Assembly (NCBI RefSeq): GCF_032854445.1
Contig: NC_088295.1
Location: forward strand, 67,363,058 to 67,427,057
Length of the DNA stretch: 64,000 bases
Origin: Liolophura sinensis
Lineage: Eukaryota > Mollusca > Polyplacophora > Chitonida > Chitonidae
Direction of reading: 5' to 3'
The notes beneath the pieces are model-generated. The model saw nothing but the letters and a program-made list of their open reading frames with translations, was not told where the DNA came from and did not search any database. The translations under genes and the position numbers were made by a program. This document shows, piece by piece, positions 31,530 to 43,278 of the stretch (within the stretch, counting starts at the first letter, position 1; each line of letters begins with the position of its first letter).

Positions 31530-34500
31530 TCACTGAGGACTGTTTGAACTGCTCCGAGACAATGTGTGTTCTTTTTCTGCCGAATTCGTGAGCGTTCTCC
31601 TCTTGGTTGACCCCGGTCTGTTCAGATGACAAATACATTCTACGAAGCGGAATATTTTTACGCAGTGCTCTCCCGTGACACTGAACTCTGTTACCCCTAG
31701 GTGGCCTTCTGGTCCTATGTCACATGACTGGACAGGACCTAAACTGTCATAGGGTCCTAGGATTTGGCCGAGAAAATCACCAGTATCGTCATACACACTG
31801 ATAGTGTGATTGAGAGAATCACCAATGATTATCCGGTCTTTCGAATCAAGACATATACAGCTAGCTGTCATCGCTAAGCCGTCGTCGCCGAGCTCGGGTT
31901 GGAAATGGCGCAGGAATCTGCCTTTCTGTGTGTAAAATTTCACAAGTTTCTCCTCGGGATCGAGAACGACTATTTCTTCACGTCTGTTACAGCGGACATA
32001 AACCGGGACGAAGCCTTTCCCCCGTGTCGATTCGCTTGTTCGAAATTTTCTTACAAATTTACCGTCACGGGAGTAGATTTCAACACTTCTAGCCGTCGTG
32101 CCAACAACAATATTGTACGACCTGTCACATGACACTGAATACGGTACGCCATTGGTGGAAAATGTTTGGTCGAAGCGCCCGTTTCGATGAAATACTTGGA
32201 TGCGTCTGTTCTTGCTATCAGCCACGACATAACGTCCGTTTGGAAGCACGGCTACACCCGTTGGCTCATTGAATTCTCCATTAGCTTCGCCTTTCGTCCC
32301 GAACGAGAACTTGAAGACGCCATAAGGATTGAGGACCTGCACACGGTTGTTAGCCGTGTCTACTATAATCAAGTCGCCTGTATCAGTAACCACCAGAGCC
32401 CGGGGATAACAGAAGTCTCCTTCACCGTTCCCACGAACACCAATCTGAAACAACAGCTTGTCTTTCCTGTAAAAACACAGAGAACATATACTTTGAAGGA
32501 TAAAATAGTTTGCTTTAACGCTGTCCACAGAGTGAGTAGACCTTGACGAATCTGCCAGCAAACATGTATGTATCATACGTGGACGTGATTACTTTCGTTA
32601 GACTGAGTGATTGATATGATTGAAATGTATGATTTGCTGAAGGATTTAGTAGTGCTATGGTCTGCGCATCACATAAACCCCCAAAAGTTCATGCAGCCTG
32701 TTGCACAATTCAGAACTATCAAAGTGTTAACGGGATCACGTGGCACCTGAAATGCTTACACCACTTTATTCATGATTAGATATGACTTGTACTTAGAATG
32801 TAGAGATCTATACTGTTTGTACAACCGTACCTTTTCACGTTATCCTCTGTCTTCCTGTGCGTACGAAGACGACCCAGGTCAGCGCAGGTCTTTCGGAGCC
32901 CATGACAAAGAAGTTGTGTCTCCCAGTCCCGTCTGTCCACGTGATCCTTGATGACTTCCGGTCGGCAATCGTGAACTGTGAATGTATGTAGATGAAGTTG
33001 GTTGCTGACTACTGACAGACTTTTAGGATCAGTAGAAAATGGAAAATTGTTTGGTTAAGAAACTTTAAATGTACCTTAAAGGCAAAAAACAGAAATCTTA
33101 CCCAAGTGTCGGTAAGATGGTCTGTTGTATCAGCAAACTGTTATATGTACATTATAGACATATGTATGTAGTGTGTCACCTATAGTGTGTAAACCAACTG
33201 ATTCAACACACTGTTCATATAACACATCAGTTTAGTGTGTAGGCCTGTAGATTTGTGTAGCACACTGTAAATGTTCCGAATCGCATTTAGTGTGTATGTA
33301 TGTGTGTATGTATGTATGTGTGTATGCTTGTGGTTTAAAGCCGTACTCAACAATTTTCCTAATTCGAGGCGGATGCTGTAACGATTAGGCCACCGAAGCG
33401 GTTGATATAATGTGTAAGCCTACGTACCGGTTCAGTATGTATGAATGTGGTATGAATGTGCAGTACTTGACAGAACATTATATATCTAACACATAGTTGA
33501 TGCCTGTTATTATAACCCACCAACTTTATACAGAAACGTGTACTCTGACAGTAAGCAAGTCATAAATCCATGGTCAATATCCTAAGTAATAATTTCATTT
33601 CTTAGATCTGGAATCTTTATTTTTTTTTTAAATAGTCATCACACCAACGTGAATAGTTATTGCTTAGACTGCCATCCATAATCAACAGTTTGGTGAGTAA
33701 ACCGTAATGAGAAATCATGCCTAGACTATAGGCTATACACTCGTATAAACAATGTACATTTGGGACCAAAATGGATGCCTCCATGGCTGATCATTCCAAT
33801 CAGTTTTGAAATTCAGCTTCGCCAGGGTGAAAATTGGGCAAACCAACTTAACTCACTTGTGGTAATCCACGTTTTCTTGAGTAAGTGCAAGTATTTTCCA
33901 CTGAACAGCTCTCTTTGTAGCAAGAGGCATATCTCCGGAGCCAACGGCCGCAGGGTGTATAGTCTGTTGTGAGCTTGGTTGTCTACCATCACCACATCAT
34001 GATATCACCCGTAACGTCAAGTTGAGGGTCTACATCGTGACAAGTGACAGGCTGACTGCATAATGGGCGGCACGACTCCCGCACACACTAGCGTGTCAGA
34101 ACCCCATGACAACGAATGACGTCACAATGTAACAATCGCTGACGTAGCGTCACATACGTTTAATGTTAGAGGCCCTATTTTCCACTAGACACGAAACCTA
34201 ATGGCACGATAATCACATCGTGTCATTTGATAACGTTTTTATTTTTGATAAATAGTGATAAATGGTAAGTAGGCCTATGTCAAATATTCTATTAAAACTA
34301 CACTGCGGCCTGCAGCTTGGATTGTTTCGTTTTGTGGAAATTGAGCTTAATTTCAATTCTATGCAACGGGTTAGCGAGAAATCACATGTGACACGCTCAC
34401 AGACGAAGCGATCGACTATAGACCTACTGTTTGCTGTAACTAGGATAATGGTTTGGTTGATGTACCGCATGAAAGAAAGAAAATCATATACTAGACTAGG

Positions 34501-35354
34501 GCAGTTGTTTAAAATTACGTCAGGCTTAAATCTTAAAATGAGTCAACCACAGAAAGGTAAGACAGGGATTAACATAAGGTAGCAGAAACGAGTTCTGGAA
34601 CGAGTTCAGAAAGAATTCAAACTATGAAGTAAATATACCAGCAAATGATTATAGCGATGTGAGTATTGTACTGCCTGAAAGATTGTACACATTTGCTTAG
34701 TGATAAAAATTGTACTTATATACAACATTCTCTTTGTCATTCCGCTATAACTGAAAACTGTAGACGCATATTTAGATGAATCCGTCGTCGTTTCTGATTT
34801 TAAATACTTTCTTAGTTCTTACTGGTGATTTGTGTTGAAGGTTGTTTCGAATGTAGCGATGCGATTCTTGAGCACGACTACTATATACATGTATCTTTCG
34901 ACGCCTAGATTCTCTATTATTTGCACAGTTTTAATGATTTAAAAGAAAACACTTAAAATGAATTTAAAAGAAATAACAATCGTACAATCACACATAATTT
35001 TGTCTAATTAGCTCTCCCACACGCTAAATACCAGGCTAACGTTTCATTATATGTCCAATGCAATGAACAAATTTTAAGCTATGTGGGAATGCATGTAGTT
35101 TCTCAGAATATTCCATCTGTAGTATAATATAAATTCAAGTAAAGATTTGTAATATTCCGGACTCCTTGGGATCCTTTCTTTTCCGTCATAGTGTCGCCTT
35201 GGTTTAGGTGACACTTACTTGGTGTCTGTCCTGACTTGAAGAGGTAAGGCGCCGTGTTTTTGTAGAGCTCACTGAGAGAGGGGCAGGACTGTCTGAGTGG
35301 TGGTTTGGAGTACCCCAGTCCGTAAAGGCGGTACCGTGATAGGTAGTCCACCAT
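31530..35354 (-). CDS. NHL-repeat beta-propeller protein without RING finger
   Basis: On the minus strand, exons 35354-35219 (coding part), 32975-32831 and 32466-31530 join in frame to 405 residues. The ATG has a good context (AGTAGGATGG) and an in-frame TAG stands just upstream of it. Residues 1-93 are a Tyr/Ser-rich then basic segment (YRLYGLGYSKPPL; HDCRPEVIKDHVDRRDW) matching no domain I know. From about residue 95 six NHL-type blades follow, with motifs such as GEGDFCYPRALVV, IIVDTANNRVQVL and NEPTGVAVLPNGR. In TRIM-NHL and related proteins the propeller binds RNA or protein; RING, B-box and filamin parts are not seen. The last exon is firm. The first exon is less certain because a second frame is also open there, but only the frame used fits the downstream phase. 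Confidence 0.78.
33130..33330. repeat. TAGTGTGTA-type degenerate repeat
   Basis: Recurring TAGTGTGTA and AACACACTGT blocks lie in the first intron of the NHL gene, followed by a GTATGTATGTGT simple repeat. Confidence 0.45.
33295..33370 (-). repeat. SINE-B tail fragment
   Basis: On the minus strand it reads AAAATTGTTGAGTACGGCTT, then TAAACCACAAGCATACACAC and a CATA run. This is the same tail as the SINE-B copies at 140 and 1555. Confidence 0.5.
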
Positions 35355-35399
35355 CCTACTCCAGTCTCCTGGCTACTGAAACAGTACAGGTCCTGAAAT

Positions 35400-35715
35400 G
35401 CACGGATACAGAGTTTGCTACACATCACCAGTATTACTTCACATCGATAGAACTATACATAGGCTCATTAATCGACATTGGCAGTTGTCGACAATATAAC
35501 GACACATCGACAGTGTTAATCAACATGAACAGTATTACAACAAATCGACAGTATTGATCCACATTGACATATTTCGACACATCCATAGTATTACTATATA
35601 TCCTCAGTATAACACATCGCCATTATAACGCGCATCGATAGCATTACTTCATTTAGGCTGTGTTACTACAAATGGCTTAAAGAGTCCACATCGACAGTAT
35701 AACATCAAATTGTCC
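35400..35715. repeat. degenerate ACATCGACAGTATTAC array
   Basis: Short units of about 16-17 bp, often paired, built on ACATCGACAGTATTAC with many substitutions. The array starts within 50 bp of the NHL start exon, so it overlaps the likely 5' region of that gene. Confidence 0.6.
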
Positions 35716-37369
35716 AAAAAATGTGCTCGTTATTTACTAATAGCTAATATTTAATAATCTGACGACAGTGTCTTCTTCTAGCAGGATCACCCCTCTGTAT
35801 AGTATCTCACTGGATCGCAACCTACGTGCCACCAAACATGATATCTTATCTTTTCATTATACTGTTTTCAGCTATAAGGCTTACAAAATAAAAGTTTACC
35901 AGTTTAAATGAACTATTAGGCCTATATTGTTGGCAGTATATATCGTTAATTTATAGAACGACAAAACTGGAAAGTCAGAAAGAAACCAAGCACCATGCAT
36001 GTGTAGGCCAAATACGTCGCCATATATACCTATAAGCCTTGCAAAGGTATAGCTGCAAAAGTGAAAGGCGTATGGATTTTTGGAAAACACACCTTATGCG
36101 TTCACAGATTTATACTACTTGGGAAGAATTTGTCGGTGATGAAATAGTATTGATGGTGAGATTACATTTATTTGAGCATTGTCCGCACTTCACCTTATAA
36201 TATGAACCGGGGCTCGAAAAGTTGATTCCTATATCATGTTAATCCCTTATCGTTTAGATACGAAAAGGTACTGGAGTTGCTTGAAGGTATAGCCAGTACA
36301 GTGTATTAAGTATAATTTTACACTTACAAGGTTTCAACTTCAACGACACTTCGTACGCATCCACGCATTTCCAGAGGCGAGCATCTATACATAACAAGCC
36401 TATCTGTTATATACACACTGGCCTACACGACGTCAAACCTCATACATTTCGCCTTACATCTAATACTATCAGGTTGCAGTATTCCGGCCGTAAAATAATA
36501 AAACATAGTTTTTTCGCGCCTACACGTCATAGTATACAACTGAGTTTAAAGTTTATAATCACACAATTAAATACCTGTCCATATGCACCACACACATTAC
36601 CTGCTAAACACCTGTAGTTATAGGTGTTCTACATAAGTTACAGGTAGAGAGATACGTCCGCCATGTTGAGTGTCCCCAATATTCGCCTGTGTACACTTGA
36701 AGGCGAGTGTTGTGATTGGCAACGTCTCCTAAAGAGTCGCCTCGAGTTGGCACAGGCTTGAGGTTTTACACTGAATACATGCTGGCCGAAACATAAAGAG
36801 ACTGAACAGCGAGTCCTTGCATGCATGCGTTCATGCACACCTACTTGTGTATGCCCCAGGAGTGTTCCACATGATAGGGTTAAACGCTGTCAGCTTGAAT
36901 CAACGCCCTTATTTTATTTACTAAATCCAATAAGATCTATAAGGAGCATTGTTACAGACTTAACCTTAATACCCGCATTGACAGCTACCCACGCTAAATA
37001 AGGACGTAAATGACACATTGTGAAGCATAAAATACAGTTCTCTAAGCGAATCATAGCACTAATATCCACGTCTATAGCGGCTTTTATTTACTCCAGACTG
37101 AGTGCCAATATAACTCTCCTTCAACAAATGCGCTTAACCTGAGCCTTTAGGAAGTTCGAACCATTCATCCTCTCGTTATAATTATAATATGTACTGGTCT
37201 CTCGCGTTAGTTTGTTGCATCACTGAATATTTTCACAGTGGCAGGATTTCCTTGACATACTGTAGGCCCGTGCATGACTTCTTCATAGGGTTTTCACAAC
37301 GCTGTGGTTGGAGACTATTAAAGTACCTTTATCCATATTCTGTTAAACTGCATCTAGCTATAGGCACCT

Positions 37370-37550
37370 TTGCTTAAGAAGTATGAAATCTGATAAATAA
37401 AACAGCACTTATTTATTTATTTTCTCGTTGTTTGACCCCCTACAAGAATTTCCCTTTTAAACAGTGGCGGTTACTTTTTTCTGAGTGGAGGAAACCGGAG
37501 AGCGTGGGGTGGACCTTCTGCAGGTTACTGACACACTTTCACACATGTGA
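37370..37550 (-). repeat. old SINE-A relic
   Basis: On the minus strand it shows GTCAGTAACCTGCAGAAGGT, CTCTCCGGTTTCCTCCACTC and a nearby AAATAAATAAAT. These align with the SINE-A body, heavily diverged. Confidence 0.45.
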
Positions 37551-40500
37551 TGTACAGATATGCACCTCGTAGTAGTTGAAGACAATTGGTCTATCATTAA
37601 ACTTAGACTTCTCAAACGGCCACAAGAGTGTCGTCGGCCGCTTTTTGTCAACCAGTTGGACACAGACCCCCATTACAACTTTCGGTTTTTCGGTAGGACG
37701 AATGTAATGCTGTGTATTTTAGGGTATGAAGCCTTTTTTTTTGCTCCCAGGCGGCCATTTTTGGTGTTCAGGTGCATGCATGGTATAAAAATGTTGGAAA
37801 CTATCTACACTTTGATGAGGTATGAGCTTTATTGATGAAAGTTTGAAATTCTGGGCGAGAGGACACACGATGTGAGGTAGTGATGAGGCTGCGAGTGACG
37901 TCCCCTTGGCGTTGCTAAGCACGCCTCCCAGCTGCCGGTATGGAAAGGTCCAGCTCACAGGCTGGACCAGGTATGCACCAAAGCTTATTGGCCACGGAAT
38001 GTTTGGGACTGAGCTACAGCGCTAAACGTTAACACTGTCGCTTATGGAAAATTAATGGGGCTCTGTGGCCAGTTCCCACGTATTTCTAGGGCGGAGGCCT
38101 GTACAAATTCTAAAATAAATACAGTCACATACAAACACAGTGTACTCCAAGATCGAGCTTTTAACAGGCAGAAAACTCGAGAAAAGCGATATTCCCTCAT
38201 TAACGCATGTGTTCACTTCCCGTATTTAGCCCTGCTACAAATTTTGCCGACAAGTAAAGTTGTCATTGACCTTACGTCGTAAACATGGGCAAAAAGAGAC
38301 TCTGATATGGAAGGTTCCCAGCTAACTTCAACTTTAAAACCCAGCTGACAGATCCCTCGCCATTTTGAGACAAATTGTCATTCTCAGGACAAGTGCCGAA
38401 GTCTTGAGGGAAAGGTGTGACGACCAGGAAATCCAAGGTGACCGACAGCCGCTGTACACATGTGCCTGAATGTATTCTTGGAACTTCACGTCGATTTAGT
38501 AATGAAAATCAATGTGAAAATATGAACCGTATTGGTTGCAAAATGTCAAAGAATATCACAATGATATATTTGTGAGGAAGAGAGAATCCACGATGGCCGT
38601 CTGTAGCTGTACTGGGTTGTATTGAGTGATAAAAATCAATACTGGCCTGAAGCCACCGTGCAAATATTAACTTGATTAGTTGAAACCAGTTCAAGATAGC
38701 TTGTTCACAAAGGGCAGACAAAAGGACATATGGAAGGCATTTCCATGCCCCCTCAATATTATGTGGAGAACAAATGAGGAAAACAGGATCTCCGTCAACT
38801 CTGGTTACAGCCAAGGAAAGGACCTGACGGGGAATCGGTCCCAGTGCGAGAAACTGAAGTAGCGAAACTGACTAGCTGAGTGACAGCTACTGAGAAACTC
38901 GAAAGGCTACTTCTTTATTCAGTTCTCTTTTGCTCTTCGTTTCCTGTTATTAGCAAGCATGCGACTTGTAAAGCTCCAAACATGCACTGAAGCGATGTAT
39001 AGGTCATAAAATCGAAAAATTATAGCTTGTTTCAGTCATTCCAAAATATTTTTTCTTTTACATTAGACACTATAAAATTGCGACAATCGCTGCACTACAA
39101 ACGTTACTTTCTGAAAAATTCTTGAGCACGCAGCTTTGTACCAATGAATTAAATAAATATGTAACAAATGTAACTTTCAGCCTTATACTTTTGCTACGCA
39201 TAAGATGTTGATGTTAATGATAGCTAGTGGAACACGTATTCTCATCAGGACTCTCGTAAGATTTCGCTACAGTTGCCAAATGTTAATACCATAGCTTATC
39301 CCTTCTGATTCATAATAACATTTATTTTATGCAAGACGGCCATTATCTTTACTCAAAAGTATGTCTCCAAAGAAATAGCCACAAAGATTCGACCTCTTCA
39401 TCCAGACGCAGCCTGTTCTCAACAGCAACTTCGTTAGTTCACTGTACTATGAAGGAAATAGCAGAAATGCGGATTTTAGACTTGCCAAAACTGATCACAT
39501 TATGAAGACAAACGCTACACCAGAACGACACTTTGACAGCACGTAGAAATACACGCTTGAAAGTTTCAGTGAGGATGTTTTTCTGATTAACGTTGATCTT
39601 CATACCGTAAATTAAAAACACAATGCCCCATTTGAAGGAAAAGTTGGCGTTTTTGAGCGAGAGTGCATTTATCGCGGGTTATTAATAAGGAAGGATTTCT
39701 TTTATGGCCACATAACTTTTCCGGGTGCTTCCACCGAGATTTATACTTCTGATCGGGAAATTTTCAGAACTGTGCTGGGATTTTGAAATTTGCACTTTCT
39801 TATCGTAGCTCTCTGGGGCCGATTCTCCGCCTTACTGCAACAGTCCTTTGCATATTCCTCCAATTTTCTCCAAGATCAATTTCCTGCCGCTTAAAGCCAA
39901 TTTTTAATTTTCATTAACATCTGAAGATTAGTTGTCCTTGAGAAACCAAAACACCAGACACAGAATGAAAAAAGAAAATGGTAAATTTTATTACAATAAT
40001 GGCGCTATCTATAAAGCAAGTCAAGACATGAAAACATTGCACTGTTTATACTTACATATGATACCCAACAAGTACATTAGAATAAAGAAGACCAGGTCAG
40101 TTATTAGTTAGACTGTAACCATCAAATAAACTGCAGTGAACAAAACTTTTCACTGAGTACGTGTTGTATAGCTTTTTACTTTCATCACATTTTCATAACT
40201 ACGACACTGATTATGATAAAGAATTCTTCTAACCATTACCTTAAAATCTACCGTGAAATAGAGAACATTCTATATTTGTGGAAACGGAATTAAAGCCCAA
40301 CCAATTAATGCCAGATGGCATTTAGTATGTAAGTTCACTGTAGTGTGAACACACTAAACGTTAAATCACACGACCCTAGTAACTGTTAATATCAGAACTT
40401 CATCTCAGGAGTTCACTTCTCTGGTGATATTTTGTCAACTTGAAGTATAAAATCGCAGACTATAAAATCTACAGGCCGACATGTTTGACACACTGTTGTC

Positions 40501-42874
40501 AATTATGTATAAAATAATGTATGGTGAGAACTGTTAACAGTTTAGACAGGTATGTACATCATACCAACAATCAAAATGGCGGCCGCTGACTGGTTTTTGT
40601 TACCATACAGATTGTGCTTTTTAACACATTGAAAAACGCTTCTCAGTTTCCTCTGTTCATGAAGATGAACATAATATATATTGAGAAATTACTACTTAAC
40701 TGAGCGGTGTTACTACGCTATACACAGTTCAAAAGGCAACCATTCCACACATACACATGAAAACAAAACAAAAAAAAACAAAAAAAAAAACAAAAAAAAA
40801 ACAGAACCTGTGTACAAATAGATAAGAAACCACGCTCTCAATGGCGCCGTCCATCTTTGCGGAAATCAATTGGGTTGATTGATTGTTACGCACTAGACCT
40901 GATCACAGATAATCCTGTCCAGTGAACACAAGGAATTCTTGAGGTTCGTCTTAGACCAGATACACTCAGTCCTAACAGAGTACAGCGATTCCCCATGAAG
41001 GGAGGTAACTTGTGTACATGACTGAACAATCTTGGGCATGCTCAAATCTGGTAAATACCTGGACACTATAGGTTTACATTTAACATCGAAAAGTCAGATC
41101 TATAAAACGCTCCATTCTTAGGGCAGAAAGTCTTGGTTGCTTTGTAAGTTTCATACATAAGTCACCAATCGAGATAAAAAGTAACGTAAAACCCACCATT
41201 AGCACACTCTAAATAGGCTTCAAACAGTTCATTACCTTTCAATAGCCTTCATTTACAAAGAGTGCAGACACGGCACTGGGTAAGTGGATATCTTGGCAAG
41301 CCAATCATAACTTTCTATAACCAGTCTGTATTTGTTTTTGGAGATCTCCAAATCAAGAACACTGAAAAAAATTAAGTTTTCCAAGACATAGGCATGAAAT
41401 AAGCACCTAATTCTAACAAACAACTAACATGTTCATCCCATAGCATTTTTCTAAATGCTACATAACAAATATACTTCCACTTCTTAACACAGTTTTCAAA
41501 AGAATTAAAAATCAATAATACTGTTGATGCTTCATGTTATTTATTATCTTTGTAGCCTACAGTGATAGCACATCCTTTTCAAATCATATATGGGTAACAA
41601 GACTGGAAGTGTACTTTTACACCTTAAAGTTTGTCTATACACCTGTGTGTAAATGTCTATACACAGTGTGTAAATGGTGTCTCTATACACTGAAAATGTA
41701 TGAAGTATAACAAAAAAAATTGGCATCAAATCATTCCCATTATATAAAATATACAGGCTTAATACTTCAGGAAATTCAGAAAAAAAGCTGTAGAGGTTCA
41801 AAATTATGTAACTTGTTACATCCTAATAAAAAAAAGTGAAAAAAAAAGTAAAAACATGAAAAGTTCTGAAGATATTCAGAAAACAAACAATCAAAAAAAG
41901 TCCACAAAAACCTAAAAAGAAAAGTTCTGAAGACCATGAGAAAATAAACAGCTATCTATGAAAAGAGAGTTTTCTATTTCCAAGACAAAGTACACTATAC
42001 CAAGTAAAGGCAGAAATGATCGTCATGTCTTGCTTTAAGGAAATATTTGGCAAAACCAAAATGTAAATACTTTTCTTACGGCACAAGAGCTAGGTAGATC
42101 ACTAGATTACTCTTAAAAGCTTAATAAAACAGCTCTCAAAGTGGTAGGTATTACATTGATTGCAGTGAATGACTGAGACAAGTTTATCAACACTGTGAAG
42201 ATTCTGAAAAGGGAGGTAAGTTATTATTTAAAGTATCGTACCAACCATGGATGACCTACATTGAATACTATTTCCAAATGAATATGAGGATCCTTAGGAA
42301 GGTGAGTTTTACAAGTGAATAACAAAGTTATGAGATTATCAAAAAAACTACCATGTAAATTATCAAATCTCACAACACCCCAGCATATAAGTTGTGATGG
42401 ACATCTTTATCAAATACTGCTTGATAGTACGTGCATAATAAGTCTTACCAATGTCTTAAGAAAAAAGTGACAAAAGTCAGAACAGTATGCAGTTGTAACC
42501 ATGTCTTTATATTTAACTACTGTATACTCGTTCATTCAAGAACAAAATCAAAGGACCGATCTCACTTGAAGTTTTTCCTCATAGTTCTTCTTGCCTGTGC
42601 AAAGATTAAACCCGTGAAGAAACCAAGTTGATGATTCACGTTATGATTGCGGTGTTAAAGGCAAACTCCGTATGTTTAAATGCGAGTGGGACTGTGCAAT
42701 GCATGCTTTGTTCTCAGTTAACATTATGGTTAACTGTTCATACCAAACATTAACATTCTGACAAAACGACAAATAAACAATATTAAAGTACAACATTGTA
42801 TATCATACACATACACTGTAGTTATCAGAAAAATCACTGTAGATCATTAAAAACTTCTTTTCACAATTCAATTT

Positions 42875-42880
42875 TTTATT
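42875..42880 (-). promoter_or_regulatory. candidate polyadenylation signal of the PTN/MK gene
   Basis: AATAAA on the minus strand, about 250 nt after the stop codon of the PTN/MK gene. Other AT-rich candidates occur further on. Confidence 0.3.
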
Positions 42881-43132
42881 TAATGTTTTAAAAACTTCCA
42901 CAAAAGTACAATCGCAGGTATATGTATACAGTTGTCAACCTTGGATTTCCATTCACAAATTATCAGACAAAGAGTATAAACAGATATTCCTATACAAAGA
43001 CTGCACAGTTTTAAACAGTTTCATGTTTTAAAACAGAATTTGGAAATTAAAACGAAATTAAAGTCTAGCTCAACTACTCATGTAAAACACAAAGATTTTG
43101 TTCTAAAAAAATTTTTTTTCCATCCTAGATAC

Positions 43133-43278
43133 TTAATTAGCATTCCTACTCTTGCATGGTCTCATTTTAACAGCTTTTCTCTGGCAAACATCTGGGCCAC
43201 TGATAACTGATCTAATCTTTGTCTTAACTCCATTCCTACACTCATTAAATTCGCCCCAGGGTCCAAAAAAGCATCGTT
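43133..43278 (-). CDS. PTN/MK gene: last coding exon, C-module 7
   Basis: It starts after TTTTTTCAG. It encodes RCFFGPWGEFNEC, then PDVC and RPCKSRNAN, followed by TAA. All four cysteines are kept, but the Lys-rich TLKKGD stretch is replaced by a divergent VISGPD segment. It is the most divergent module. Confidence 0.88.

Larger units (their letters stand above)
35355..43132. other. 7.8-kb stretch without a convincing gene
   Basis: No exon is supported. It contains the ACATCGACAGTATTAC array next to the NHL start, and a minus-strand ATGGCGGACG near 36664 that could begin a first exon but has no partner. It also holds a minus-strand SINE relic at 37370-37550, a weak SINE tail at about 39115-39165 and an A/C-rich tract at 40760-40803. 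The part next to 43132 must include the 3' UTR of the PTN/MK gene; how far it reaches is unknown. Confidence 0.5.

Noticed and set aside
35204-35428. Alternative frame over the first NHL exon (GWWTTYHGTAF)
   Set aside because: It is open and looks protein-like, but its phase at the donor does not fit the next NHL exon, whereas the overlapping frame starting at 35354 does.
36638-36838. Minus-strand ATGGCGGACG start followed by a GTAACT donor
   Set aside because: The start context is good but there are only eight codons (MADVSLYL) and no downstream exon in matching phase could be identified with confidence.
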